A stretch of 64,000 nucleotides of DNA, from positions 1-64,000 of the forward strand of contig NZ_JAHUWZ010000013.1 of the NCBI RefSeq assembly GCF_019218755.1. Direction: 5' to 3'. Under the pieces are notes generated by a model. That model saw only the letters and a program-made list of their open reading frames with translations, made no database searches and was not told the origin of the DNA. Below are positions 50,593 to 59,913 of this stretch, one piece after another (position 1 is the first letter of the stretch; every line of letters begins with the position of its first letter). Source of the DNA: Acidovorax sp. sif1233. GTDB lineage: Bacteria; Pseudomonadota; Gammaproteobacteria; Burkholderiales; Burkholderiaceae_C. A program made the position numbers and the translations under genes.

Positions 50593-51935
50593 CAGTCCGC
50601 ACGCTCCAAGTTCTCATCAACGGCACCCTGGTGGGCACGCTGCGAGATGAAAGCAACATCTGGTCGTTCCAGTACGCGGCTACATGGCTGGATAGCCCTG
50701 GAGCTTTTCCTCTGGCCCCGTCTCTTCCGCTGGCCACCGATTGGTTGGTAGACGGCGCGTCGTCGCGGCCCGTGCAGTGGTTCTTTGACAACCTGCTGCC
50801 CGAGGAGCTGATGCGCCAGGTGCTGGCCAAAGAGGTGGGGGTGGAATCTGCAGATGCTTTCGGCATGCTGGAGCGCATGGGCATGGAGTCGGCTGGGGCT
50901 CTGGTCCTGCAGGCCGAGGGCGCACCGCAGCCTGAAAAAGGCATGCAGCCGCTCACCTGGAACGACCTGTCTCTGCGCATCCGCAATCTCCCCAGGGCGT
51001 CACTGAACAAGGACGCGCCCAAGCGCATGTCATTGGCCGGAGCCCAGCACAAGATGGTGGTTCTCTTCAACCCGCAGCGCAAGGAGTTGTGGGAGCCCCT
51101 GAAGGGCACTCCATCCACCCACATCCTCAAGCCGAACTCCACGGCCGAGGGCTACCCTCACTCGGTGATCAACGAGACGTTCACCATGATGCTGGCTGGG
51201 CGCATGGAGCTAGATGTGCCGGAGATCCATCACTTGTACGTGCCGGAGCCAGCATTCATCATCTCGCGATTCGACCGCACGCCTGGTCCCGAAGAGCCTG
51301 CCCGCGTCCACGCGCTCGACGGCATCCAGATGCTCAATGAGCCCGCCTACAACAAGTACACCAGCGCAACCCTCCCCAAGCTCAAGGACCTCATCGGCCA
51401 GTGCCGCAACAAGGTACGTGCGCGCTTGGATGTGTACCGCTGGATCATCTTCAACACGATGGTGGGGAACTCGGATTCGCATCTGAAGAACATCTCGTTC
51501 TTGGTGGATGCGGATGGCAAGCGCGTGGCGCCCTTCTACGATCTTCTGTGCACAGCGGTGTATCACACGCGCGCATACAGCGACGGCGATGCAGTGTGGC
51601 CCCGTGAAAGGCTATCGTCACCCGTTGTTGGCGCGGAGTTCTTCGAAGACGTGACCTACGACAAGCTCATCGAGACCGGCATTGAGTTGGGGCTCAACAA
51701 AGCGACCGCAACGCGCGAAGTCGGCAAGATTGTGAGCAGGCTGGGAGGTGCCGCAGAAGACATCGCCAACAAGCTAGAAGGCACCATGCGCGACCCCGCA
51801 GGTCCACACGGCACCCCCACCCGCGAGACTATCGGCGCAGAAAGTAGGCTGCTTCGTTCTATCCGCATGATTGTGATTGCGGACATGCTCAGGTTTGTCC
51901 GGTTGCCAGCACCAGCATCGAAGGAGCCCCAGTGA
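50589..51935 (+). CDS. hipA: HipA-like serine/threonine kinase toxin
   Basis: 448 residues with HipA_C kinase hallmarks: RMSLAGAQHKM (the phosphate-loop region), STHILKPNS (ATP-binding Lys), GNSDSHLKNISF (catalytic Asp and Asn) and APFYDLLCT (metal Asp). Complete, so probably active. HipA phosphorylates a tRNA synthetase and drives dormancy; on plasmids HipBA works as an addiction or abortive module. GTGA overlap with the next small gene. Confidence 0.93.
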   Translation: MTVRTLQVLINGTLVGTLRDESNIWSFQYAATWLDSPGAFPLAPSLPLATDWLVDGASSRPVQWFFDNLLPEELMRQVLAKEVGVESADAFGMLERMGMESAGALVLQAEGAPQPEKGMQPLTWNDLSLRIRNLPRASLNKDAPKRMSLAGAQHKMVVLFNPQRKELWEPLKGTPSTHILKPNSTAEGYPHSVINETFTMMLAGRMELDVPEIHHLYVPEPAFIISRFDRTPGPEEPARVHALDGIQMLNEPAYNKYTSATLPKLKDLIGQCRNKVRARLDVYRWIIFNTMVGNSDSHLKNISFLVDADGKRVAPFYDLLCTAVYHTRAYSDGDAVWPRERLSSPVVGAEFFEDVTYDKLIETGIELGLNKATATREVGKIVSRLGGAAEDIANKLEGTMRDPAGPHGTPTRETIGAESRLLRSIRMIVIADMLRFVRLPAPASKEPQ

Positions 51936-52288
51936 TCCAAGCGCTCACCTCAAAAGTCACGGTCCCGAAACCCAGCCGCCGCAATCCCTTCACGGAAGGG
52001 GGACAGGCCGCCACACAGTTCGATCACATGCTCAGGCTCTATGCTGAAAGCCACCGAGACCTTCTGCGCTTGGGGCCTGTGCGGTGTATGGGAAACAACA
52101 TGGCCGTGGCCTTCTGGAGGGGCTACGACAGCATCCCGCCGCACACCATTCCCAAGAACACACCCCTTTGGGCCTGCTATCGGGCGGGGCAGACCCAGCG
52201 GCTGCTGGACGATGAGCAGGATCGCTATGTTCCGCCCAGGACCAACTCTATCGTGCAGGTGGAAGCACACGCAGGAGCCCCCCGTTGA
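51932..52288 (+). CDS. Hypothetical protein, 118 aa
   Basis: GTG 51932 overlaps the hipA stop (GTGA), so it is coupled to hipA. Basic N-terminus, MGNNMAVAFWRGYDSIPP in the middle. Not recognised; it may be an unrelated gene that happens to follow hipBA. Confidence 0.55.
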   Translation: MIQALTSKVTVPKPSRRNPFTEGGQAATQFDHMLRLYAESHRDLLRLGPVRCMGNNMAVAFWRGYDSIPPHTIPKNTPLWACYRAGQTQRLLDDEQDRYVPPRTNSIVQVEAHAGAPR

Positions 52289-52320
52289 AGCCCCTGAGAG
52301 GTCAGGATGGAGCAAGCGCA

Positions 52321-52623
52321 GTGAGCGGTGAACAAAAGCCCATGCGCAAGCTTTCCGCCGCTGAGAAGGCCGCGCTGCAGCTCCTGCAAGAAGAAGGCGG
52401 CTCCCTGATCGAGTGGCGCGTGCCTGAGACCACCGAGAAAGAGCCGGTGTTCGGAACCATCGTCCCCGGCATGCCCGTTTACCAGAAGCTGGAGCGCATG
52501 GGCCTGGTGTTTTTCACGGAAGAAGAGCCCTTCGACCTTCCCGGCGACCCCTTGGACGGTTTTCAATTCTCCTGCGAGATCTACATCACGGATGCGGGCA
52601 AGGCGCTGGTGCGGCGCAGTTGA
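52321..52623 (+). CDS. Small winged-helix-like hypothetical protein, about 100 aa
   Basis: GTG 52321 is chosen for GGAGC upstream (TTG 52285 would overlap the preceding stop). The product has LSAAEKAALQLLQEEGGSLIEWRV ... VPGMPVYQKLERMGLVFFTEEEP ... FEIYITDAGKALV, the helix-helix-wing order of small winged-helix plasmid proteins (the central residues are read from the frame). Function unknown. Confidence 0.5.
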   Translation: MSGEQKPMRKLSAAEKAALQLLQEEGGSLIEWRVPETTEKEPVFGTIVPGMPVYQKLERMGLVFFTEEEPFDLPGDPLDGFQFSCEIYITDAGKALVRRS

Positions 52624-52628
52624 GAAAA

Positions 52629-52690
52629 GTCGTAATTGCATTAGTTGTCTATTGCATTGCAATTAATTGCAATTGATAATTGCATCTATG
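52629..52690. promoter_or_regulatory. ATTGCAATT operator cluster upstream of the DUF262 gene
   Basis: ATTGCAATTAATTGCAATT (52656-52674) with further ATTGCA boxes on both sides reaches into the start codon region of the DUF262 gene. Same motif as at 4.3, 12.2, 13.15 and 20.7 kb. Confidence 0.6.
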
Positions 52691-53605
52691 CAATTCGATG
52701 CAAAAAAGCCCTCATACCTGAGCGATTCCTACTGGGCCCGCTTGTCGCAGGCGGACCAGGCGCTCCATCTGCTGGTCAACCCCATGCCAGAGGCGGCATA
52801 CACGGTGGATTGGCCCCTCAACATGCTGGAAAAGTCCCTTGCCAGCGCCCGAGAGGGGGTGGAAGGGTTGGGGGGCTCGTTCGAGTTGAATCCCGACTTT
52901 CAGCGCGGCCACGTTTGGACCGATTCCCAGCGGACGGCCTACGCCGAAGCCTTCATCCGCAAGGCTGTCACCGGGCGCATCCTGTTCAACTGCCCAGGTT
53001 GGTCGAAAGCCTACCTTGAGGGTGACATCCCGCAGCAAACATTCCAGTGCGTAGATGGGCTCCAAAGGCTGACCACCATGCGCATGTTCCTGGCCGGTGA
53101 GGTTCAGGTGTTCGGAGGCCTGCGCGCAGCCGATCTCAAAGGTTCACCCTTTGACCCGACCCGGATGGGCTATCAACTGCAGATCGGCATCTACGAGTTC
53201 AGCCAACGTCAGGAGCTGCTGGACTTTTACCTGCGGTTGAACGAAGGGGGCACTCCTCATTCTCCCGAGGAGCTGGACCGCGTGCGCCGACTGCTGGAAG
53301 AAGCGCGCAGCCAAAGCGCTCGGCAGAAGGAGACGCCAGCTTCTACCGAAGCACCTCAGGCCTCACACAACGAGAACGACTGGGTGAGCGTGTCACCCCA
53401 TGAAATGAAATCCGCTGGTCTCGACCAGGTTCTCAGCGCTCTGCGGGCTGGGGGCTCCCTGACCGAACTGCAAACCAGCTTCTACAGCGGTGGCTACAGC
53501 TACACCCACGTCCTCACGACAAAGCGCGGAGCCCAGTACCGCGTGAGCAAGCAGGTGCTGCGGGGTGTGCCTGCAGCCGCCGTGTCTGGCGGCGCACAGC
53601 CCTGA
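52688..53605 (+). CDS. DUF262 (ParB/Srx-like) protein, 305 aa
   Basis: The DUF262 hallmarks are present: NPDFQRGHVWT (68-77) and VDGLQRLTTMRMF with the DGxQRLTT motif at 123-130. DUF262 is the ATPase/nuclease sensor part of GmrSD-type restriction systems and appears alone in other defence loci. No GmrD-type HNH domain follows in this polypeptide; the C-terminal 90 residues are low in complexity. It is the first gene of a three-gene unit with the AAA+ ATPase (50 bp gap) and is under the ATTGCAATT operator. Confidence 0.75.
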   Translation: MQFDAKKPSYLSDSYWARLSQADQALHLLVNPMPEAAYTVDWPLNMLEKSLASAREGVEGLGGSFELNPDFQRGHVWTDSQRTAYAEAFIRKAVTGRILFNCPGWSKAYLEGDIPQQTFQCVDGLQRLTTMRMFLAGEVQVFGGLRAADLKGSPFDPTRMGYQLQIGIYEFSQRQELLDFYLRLNEGGTPHSPEELDRVRRLLEEARSQSARQKETPASTEAPQASHNENDWVSVSPHEMKSAGLDQVLSALRAGGSLTELQTSFYSGGYSYTHVLTTKRGAQYRVSKQVLRGVPAAAVSGGAQP

Positions 53606-53654
53606 ACGATCCAACCCTTACCGTCTGCCGACCGCCCCCCGTTTTGGAGCATCC

Positions 53655-55265
53655 ATGTCCCTGACCGTCAGCCCTGACCTCATCGCATTCACCAAGTCCC
53701 CTGCGTTTGAGTCCTATCGCCAAGATGCGGACAGAGCCAACCGCGATCAGGTGATCGACACCGCGAAGTTGAACGACGAGGGCATGAGCGACCTGATCAA
53801 TGCCGCCCAGGCTGTGCAAGACAACAAGACCGCCCGCGCCCTGGAGTCCATCCTGCTGGCCAGGGCTGGCAAGTTCGACAAGCCGGTACCGAATTTCAAG
53901 GCCTTTCAGGCGGTGCTGCTGGAGTTCATCAAGTCAGATCTGATCGACGGATGGATTTACGTGACGGGGCCCGATGGGAAGCTGTATCCCCAGCTCGTTA
54001 CGGATGTCACCTTTGACAGCGGGCAGGACTACCGGCGCAACGGGACACCAATGGTGCTTATTGAGACCGCCAGCTATGGTTTCAGCCGCGACGGCAACTA
54101 CAAGCCCACGTTCGGTGTGTTCACGCGCCGGCATGGGTTCCATCCCCAGATCGTTGCCAAGCGCCGTGTCGCGGACATATTGGCCGAGCAGGGCATCTAC
54201 AAGGAAACGCCAGCACTGAAGGCGGCGCACCAGGAGAGCCTGAATCGGCACTACGGGGGCATTCAGAGCGCCTTCGCGCAGCAATTTCGGATCAAGGGAA
54301 AAGCCTTCCACTCGGAGTCCCGTGACGGCAATGACGGCGATGACCTGACGGGGCGCCGCGTGATCCACGACCTCGACTCCGGGGACTATGAAGCCGTGGG
54401 GCGCCATACCGACTCAGCACTGTTCAATGCAGAGGATGGTGTTGGCCAAGTGCCCGAGCATCCCGTTGTCAGGGTGTTTGACCTGAGCAGCCACGGGTTC
54501 TACTGGGTTCACGCGGACAACATGGAGCCCTACGCCTACGACGAATCGTTGCGCCACAAACTGGTCCTGCCTGAAACCCACCGGGATCTTCTGGACGTGC
54601 TCACCACGGACCTCGATGCGTTCGTGAACGACATCATCGAAGCCAAGAGCGCCACCAACGTCATCTTGTGCAAGGGGGTGGCTGGGGTCGGCAAGACGCT
54701 GACGGCCGAGGTGTACGCCGAGCTGATCAAGCGGCCTCTGTACGCGATGCACGCGGGCACCTTGGGCACCACAGCCGAGGAGATCGAGAAGAACCTCAAG
54801 ATGGTCTTCGACCGCGCCACGCGCTGGGATTGCGTGCTGCTGCTCGATGAGGCGGATGTTTTCGTGGTCAAGCGTGGCGACAGCATCGAGCAGAACGCCA
54901 TCGTGGCCGTGTTCCTGCGGGTGCTGGAGTACACCAAGGCGCTCATGTTCATGACCAGCAACCGAGCGAGCGACATTGACGAGGCCATCATTTCCCGGTG
55001 CGCGGCCATCATCGAATACACCGTTCCGGGAGCCCAAGATGCTGCGGCAATCTGGAAGGTGATGGGAGCCCAGTTCAAAGCGGAGTTGTCCCCCGAGTTG
55101 ATTGAGCAGCTGGTGGACCTGTTCCCCGGTATCGCCCCGCGCGACATCAAGATGCTGCTGCGGCTGGCGCTGCGCGTCTCGAAATCCCACGATGAGCCCC
55201 TCGATGTGGCCACTTTCCGCCGCTGCGCAATGTTCCGTGCCATCACCATCAAAGCCGACGCCTGA
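53655..55265 (+). CDS. AAA+ ATPase, 536 aa
   Basis: The N-terminal 320 residues form an unrecognised domain (MSLTVSPDLIAFTKS ... YRRNGTPMVLIETASYGFSR). The C-terminal AAA+ module has Walker A GVAGVGKT (341-348), Walker B LLLDEADVF (D398, E399), sensor-1 MTSNR, and an arginine-finger-type ISRCAAII. It reads like a clade of phage/plasmid AAA+ proteins with large N-terminal domains. It is 1 base upstream of the 1158-residue gene. Possible role: remodelling or delivering a substrate to the large partner. Confidence 0.85.
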   Translation: MSLTVSPDLIAFTKSPAFESYRQDADRANRDQVIDTAKLNDEGMSDLINAAQAVQDNKTARALESILLARAGKFDKPVPNFKAFQAVLLEFIKSDLIDGWIYVTGPDGKLYPQLVTDVTFDSGQDYRRNGTPMVLIETASYGFSRDGNYKPTFGVFTRRHGFHPQIVAKRRVADILAEQGIYKETPALKAAHQESLNRHYGGIQSAFAQQFRIKGKAFHSESRDGNDGDDLTGRRVIHDLDSGDYEAVGRHTDSALFNAEDGVGQVPEHPVVRVFDLSSHGFYWVHADNMEPYAYDESLRHKLVLPETHRDLLDVLTTDLDAFVNDIIEAKSATNVILCKGVAGVGKTLTAEVYAELIKRPLYAMHAGTLGTTAEEIEKNLKMVFDRATRWDCVLLLDEADVFVVKRGDSIEQNAIVAVFLRVLEYTKALMFMTSNRASDIDEAIISRCAAIIEYTVPGAQDAAAIWKVMGAQFKAELSPELIEQLVDLFPGIAPRDIKMLLRLALRVSKSHDEPLDVATFRRCAMFRAITIKADA

Positions 55266-55266
55266 G

Positions 55267-58200
55267 ATGACCCACCACCCCCTGGCCCATTCCGACGCTG
55301 AAATCCACTCTCTCGCGCGGTTCCAGACCCTGCAGGCGGGCCAGTATTGGCGTGCCTTGGAAAACGTGCCAGAGGAGGGCATCGACGCGGGCATGGTCCT
55401 GCTGATCCAGTCCCTCCGCGTGGTGGACGACAAGCCCCACACGGTGGTGCTGCGGCCCCACCCCCTGAAGTTCGGCCAATCCGTCTATCTGGAGATTCCA
55501 AAAAAGGGGGGTGGCACGCGACGGACATGGTTCCAGTACGACGAGCACCGTTTTTTGCTGGACGACTTCCTGGCCCGTTTTGAGTTCGAACCCGACCACC
55601 AGAAAATCCGAAATGCCGAGGTGCAGGCGGTCCAATCCCGCATCAGCGAACTGCAAAACGAGCTGGTGCAGGGCCAGAGCAATCCGGCCCTGATCGCCGC
55701 CCTGGTGCACGAAAAAGCGGCCGAGAAATCAGCCAAGCAGGCAGACGCTGCCGCCGAGGCTGATGAACAAGACCGCACTGAGCCCCCATCTGAGGTAGAG
55801 CCCCGAAATGTTCCGGTGCCGGTGGCGCCGCCCGTGGATGCCGCCGAGGTGGTGGACATGGCCACGGGGACTGTAGCCCAAGCGATTGAGGGTGGACTGT
55901 CACCGGAGAAGATGGCCGCGCTGCGCGCAGCCGCGAACCGCCAGCATGAGATTGCCACCGTGCGGGCCCAATGGATCGAAGGCAAGACGCAAGAGATTGC
56001 GGGCGCCATCCAGCAGCTCACACCCTTTTACAGCGAGCAGGCCGCAGCCGCCCTGGCCCAGACCGAGGACGTGCGTGCCTTCGTGTCTGATCTCCTGAAG
56101 GGGATTGAGTCCTTGGACCTGTACCTTGGCAAGGATGTGGAGGTGCAGACCGTGCGGGAAGGGAAGGGGGCTCCCCGCGATGTGCCTTTGACCTTCGTGC
56201 AGCGGAAATTGCTGGTTGATGAGGAGCTGGCCGTCTGGGCGGATGTGGACGAGCGGTTCGACCACGCCAGCGACGATCAGTTTTTAGAGGCGCTGCGCAT
56301 GCATGACGGCCTGGTGGAGCAGATCTTCCCCACAGAGCGATGCGTGCTGGTGATGGCGACCACCCGCCGCTACATCGACTACGGGGACCCTTGGGCGAAC
56401 ATGGCCCGCAACGGCCAAAACAAGGTGGTGTACCTTCTGGTGCGCGACGGCATGAACATCCACCGGGTTTACTCCTCTGTGGAGTCCCACCTGGGCACCG
56501 ACAGGCTGTTCCCGACGAAGAATGACCAAGAAGAGATTTTTCGGGGGCTCGATGGCACGCGCATCAAGTTCGAAGACGTGGCCTACACGGACCATCTTCG
56601 CAAGCACGAGCGATTCGCGCTGCACTTCAAGCGGTTTCTGCTGCTGGCCTGCGGCCTCGATCACCGGCTCAAGCTGTTCGGCGACTTCTACGATGGGCCC
56701 GCGTCCCTGCATTTCGTGTCGATGGATTTCCAAGAGCGGTACTGCCGGTTCCTGCACGACGACGACGCCAGCACGATGATTGCAGGCGGGCCGAAGCGTC
56801 CGGGATTTGAGGAATGGCTCACGGCCATGAATGGCTACCTGCGTTCCGGCTCACGGGTGCTGTGCAACTGGTACAGCCTGATGAATTCGCAGACTGCACC
56901 TGGGGCCTGCAAGGTGTACCACGGGCATAGCGGCAATGGCGTGGAGTTCACGTCCAAGCCGCTGGCTCGGGTCGAATGGGCGGTTGTCTACCGCGACGGC
57001 GACCAGCTGTGCGTGGATGTACGGGTGCAGAAAGACACGTTCCGCAGCGACCGCAAGTTCAACTGCAAGGTGTCCTTGCTCAAGCTGAATCGCTCCGACT
57101 GGAGGGGCGAAGAGGTTCCCTACCTGGTGCTGGATGCGGTGGACCCGGAGGATCTGCGCTGGTACATCCAGCACCGGGGAACGCGCCAGAGGCACCTGGA
57201 ATACATCCGGTTTTTCAAACGGGCACTGAAGCTCATCGAGAGCGACCGTGCGGCCGAGGCTGGCGCGCGTGCTCAGTTGCTGCAGGCCCTGCACGAGGGC
57301 GGTGTCGGGGAGATTGCTGACCGACCCAAGCTGGTGGATCGCGCTGTGATCGCCTGGAGGGCCGTGAACCGGGGCCAGCCGCTCCCTCAGTTCGACGGGG
57401 CGAGCCCCGCCGATGCCAAGGCCTGGAAATCACTGCTGGACCAGATGTTCGTGATGGCGGGCGACGGGTTGGAGGACACGCGTAAAGCCGACGCCGAGGC
57501 ATTGGCCCGGAAGCTTGGGTATGAGCCCTTGCGCCTGGTGCTCACTGGCGATGCGAAGTACATGCTGTACGCCACACCCAAGGAGGATGAGTGCGACAAC
57601 CGGCTGGAGCCCCATGCATGGGTTCACCGGATCACCATGGCGCGGGACAAGGCGGGGTTTTCCGAAGTACGCCGCCGCTGGGAGGTCCTACCCGAGCGCG
57701 ATGCCTCGGTGACGGTCTTGGCTCAGTGGCCCGATCCTCAGGGGTGGACGGCGCGGCGCAGCAGGTTTGCCAGTGTCGGTCGCAAGGCCAGCCTCTTCGC
57801 TGTGGTGGAGGGGTGGCAAGAGCAGCTCGCCACCTTCACCGCACCGATGGAAGAGACCACCTTCGCCCGCGTCCTTGCGGATTGGCGACGTTCACGCGAG
57901 GCCATGAAAAGCGGGGGCTACGTGCGTGAAATGCATCTGGCCATCCCGATTGCCGTTGCGTTGCTGGATGGCCAACTGTGGTATCTCTGTGTGGGGTCCA
58001 CCCAGCCCCAGGTGCTGATTGCGCGCCAGGCCCCGAGCCCGAAGGCTGTGGAGGACTTCAAGGCCATCTTTGTACGGGACTACATGGACAAGGGCAGGGC
58101 ACGGGCGATCTTCGCAGGGAATCCTGATCGCCGGAGCTGGGGGCTCAGCGCGGTGCCTGCAGCCGAGTACCTCGACCATGGGGGTGTGTTCGTCCACGAC

Positions 58201-58743
58201 GACATGGGCGTTTACATCGAAAACCTCCCCGGCCAGTCAACCAGCCCCCTGCTGGGGGATTGGTTCGCAGCCTGGCGCACGCGGTATCCCAAGGTGTTGC
58301 TCTGGGCGGCTTCGGGGGTGCTGGATGCCGATGGGCGGCTGGCCCTTGATCCGGTTCTGTCCATATCCCTGCCTGAGGACTACCAGCCGGTGCGGGTGCG
58401 GGAAATCACCTTGAGGCCCAACGACGACCCGGACAAAACCCCGGAATACGGCCACTGGTTCGACATTTCCCCACTGTCGGATGCCGGCGCTGAAGGATCT
58501 GGCCGCGTGGGTGCCTTTGGAGGGGACGGAGTGGTGGATAAGCTTGCCAAGGGGGCTCTGGCTCGGGCCGGGAGGTCATGTGGCTGGTCCAGCACCTCGT
58601 GGGATGCGGCGAGCCCCTCAAAGGCCATTGCCAAGCTCCAGCGGGAGCATCCACGCCTGGTGGCTGCGGTCGATCTGCCAGATGCTCCCCAGCCGCCTGA
58701 AGGCTATGTGCGTTGGTATGTCGTGCAGGATGTTCAGTCTTAA
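55267..58743 (+). CDS. Very large uncharacterised protein (1158 aa) of the AAA+/DUF262 unit
   Basis: ATG 55267 follows the ATPase stop by 1 base. N-terminal beta-rich part (residues 1-120), an alanine-rich coiled linker (about 115-265), then large alpha/beta regions with blocks such as VLVMATTRRYIDYGDPWANMAR, LRKHERFALHFKRFLLLACGLDHR, MNSQTAPGACKVYHGHSGNGVEF and a C-terminal YVRWYVVQDVQS. No catalytic motif is recognisable by eye. Its size, tight coupling to an AAA+ ATPase and codon usage like the neighbours suggest one functional complex. Confidence 0.8.
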   Translation: MTHHPLAHSDAEIHSLARFQTLQAGQYWRALENVPEEGIDAGMVLLIQSLRVVDDKPHTVVLRPHPLKFGQSVYLEIPKKGGGTRRTWFQYDEHRFLLDDFLARFEFEPDHQKIRNAEVQAVQSRISELQNELVQGQSNPALIAALVHEKAAEKSAKQADAAAEADEQDRTEPPSEVEPRNVPVPVAPPVDAAEVVDMATGTVAQAIEGGLSPEKMAALRAAANRQHEIATVRAQWIEGKTQEIAGAIQQLTPFYSEQAAAALAQTEDVRAFVSDLLKGIESLDLYLGKDVEVQTVREGKGAPRDVPLTFVQRKLLVDEELAVWADVDERFDHASDDQFLEALRMHDGLVEQIFPTERCVLVMATTRRYIDYGDPWANMARNGQNKVVYLLVRDGMNIHRVYSSVESHLGTDRLFPTKNDQEEIFRGLDGTRIKFEDVAYTDHLRKHERFALHFKRFLLLACGLDHRLKLFGDFYDGPASLHFVSMDFQERYCRFLHDDDASTMIAGGPKRPGFEEWLTAMNGYLRSGSRVLCNWYSLMNSQTAPGACKVYHGHSGNGVEFTSKPLARVEWAVVYRDGDQLCVDVRVQKDTFRSDRKFNCKVSLLKLNRSDWRGEEVPYLVLDAVDPEDLRWYIQHRGTRQRHLEYIRFFKRALKLIESDRAAEAGARAQLLQALHEGGVGEIADRPKLVDRAVIAWRAVNRGQPLPQFDGASPADAKAWKSLLDQMFVMAGDGLEDTRKADAEALARKLGYEPLRLVLTGDAKYMLYATPKEDECDNRLEPHAWVHRITMARDKAGFSEVRRRWEVLPERDASVTVLAQWPDPQGWTARRSRFASVGRKASLFAVVEGWQEQLATFTAPMEETTFARVLADWRRSREAMKSGGYVREMHLAIPIAVALLDGQLWYLCVGSTQPQVLIARQAPSPKAVEDFKAIFVRDYMDKGRARAIFAGNPDRRSWGLSAVPAAEYLDHGGVFVHDDMGVYIENLPGQSTSPLLGDWFAAWRTRYPKVLLWAASGVLDADGRLALDPVLSISLPEDYQPVRVREITLRPNDDPDKTPEYGHWFDISPLSDAGAEGSGRVGAFGGDGVVDKLAKGALARAGRSCGWSSTSWDAASPSKAIAKLQREHPRLVAAVDLPDAPQPPEGYVRWYVVQDVQS

Positions 58744-58891
58744 TTTGATTTGTCCCGAGGCGGGATTAATGGATGTTCAAAGCTGGGGTATCCTGTCAAT
58801 TTTCTTATCATCCTGGCGACCGGCACGACGCACGCATTAATGAATTGGTTCATCCTTCGCAGTATTGCGTATTGGTTTCAGAGGGGTAGTA

Positions 58892-59608
58892 ATGGGAGTT
58901 TATGACGAAGACCGACCACCAATTCCTGCTCCACTCAGGAGAGAAATTGAGGTTGAAGCGGGGCACAAGTGCTCAATAACATTCTGTATTGAGCATACCT
59001 ATCTCGAAATCCATCATATCAATCGAAATCGGCAAGATAACCGAAAACAGAACATGATATTGCTATGTGACAAGCATCACAAAATGGCCCATGCAGGGGT
59101 CATCGATGAAAAAGCATGTCGCATGTACAAAGAACAACTTCAAAGAATTCCTGGAGATACAACCTTTGTGAGAGGGGTAGAGGGTGACCGAGTACGCACC
59201 TTCCTGTCCTCAATTGAGAGGGTTCTTTCCTACGATGATTGCGGGGAGCGGGCGTGGGTCGGTGATCAAACCGGTTATTGGTTTGAGCAAGAGGTCTACT
59301 TGAATTTGCAACGCTTCTTTGCCAATATCTTTCACTATGAACAGCAACTTAGGTCCTATGATCCTATTGCGAGAAGCATCCAAGATGAGATAGTCATTCT
59401 ATTGCGACGCCTTTTGGACATCAGAAATAATGGCAATTATGTTTATCATGGCGGGTACGCCGCGAGATTCGTGCCATCGTGCCCTAAAGAGTCGCCAGAT
59501 TTCAATAATCAGATTGATGCGCAGAGAAAAATTGTTGTTGATATCCTGCTGCAACTGCAACGCCTGACTACCGAGTTGAGTGATTATGTTGGGAATAGGC
59601 CCAGTTAG
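58892..59608 (+). CDS. HNH endonuclease-domain protein, 238 aa
   Basis: ATG 58892 has GAGGGG upstream. The HNH site is complete: a zinc-type C27/C32 pair (GHKCSITFC), EIHHI (H41, H42), DN (49-50) and LCDKHHKMAH (H62, H63). The C-terminal 150 residues are helical and not recognised. This segment is more AT-rich than the large gene before it, and the stop overlaps the convergent small gene by 4 bp. It may be an effector added to the preceding unit, or independent. Confidence 0.75.
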   Translation: MGVYDEDRPPIPAPLRREIEVEAGHKCSITFCIEHTYLEIHHINRNRQDNRKQNMILLCDKHHKMAHAGVIDEKACRMYKEQLQRIPGDTTFVRGVEGDRVRTFLSSIERVLSYDDCGERAWVGDQTGYWFEQEVYLNLQRFFANIFHYEQQLRSYDPIARSIQDEIVILLRRLLDIRNNGNYVYHGGYAARFVPSCPKESPDFNNQIDAQRKIVVDILLQLQRLTTELSDYVGNRPS

Positions 59609-59895
59609 CGTCCGAGCTTGACCATCTTCTCGGCCACCATGAGTGCCCACTTGGAGCCGTAGTCCACTGACCCTCGCGCGATGCGCTCTGCCGCAGCAAC
59701 ATCTTCCATCGAGGGTGAAACTAAACCATGCATAGCTGCATAGCTGCACGCAGCCCGGTGGACGGCTTCCAGCTCAAGCCTGATCCATTCCTCCACATCG
59801 CGGCCCTTGCGGTGCAGCGCTTCCTCCTGGAAGGCGTCATAGAGCACGCTGGCCGGGGCCTGTCGGGGGCGGAAAAAATCGTATTCGATGCTCAT
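59605..59895 (-). CDS. Small hypothetical protein, 96 aa
   Basis: MSIEYDFFRPRQAPASVLYDAF and two helices (EEWIRLELEAVHRAACSYAAM, SMEDVAAAERIARG). A helical plasmid protein of unknown role. It ends tail to tail with the HNH gene and follows the HEPN gene by 18 bp on the minus strand. Confidence 0.55.
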   Translation of the reverse strand: MSIEYDFFRPRQAPASVLYDAFQEEALHRKGRDVEEWIRLELEAVHRAACSYAAMHGLVSPSMEDVAAAERIARGSVDYGSKWALMVAEKMVKLGR

Positions 59896-59913
59896 CCTGG
59901 TATGTCTGGTGGG

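Noticed and set aside
52688..53605. Complete GmrSD restriction enzyme
   Set aside because: Only the DUF262 half is present; the DUF1524/HNH half is missing from this polypeptide.
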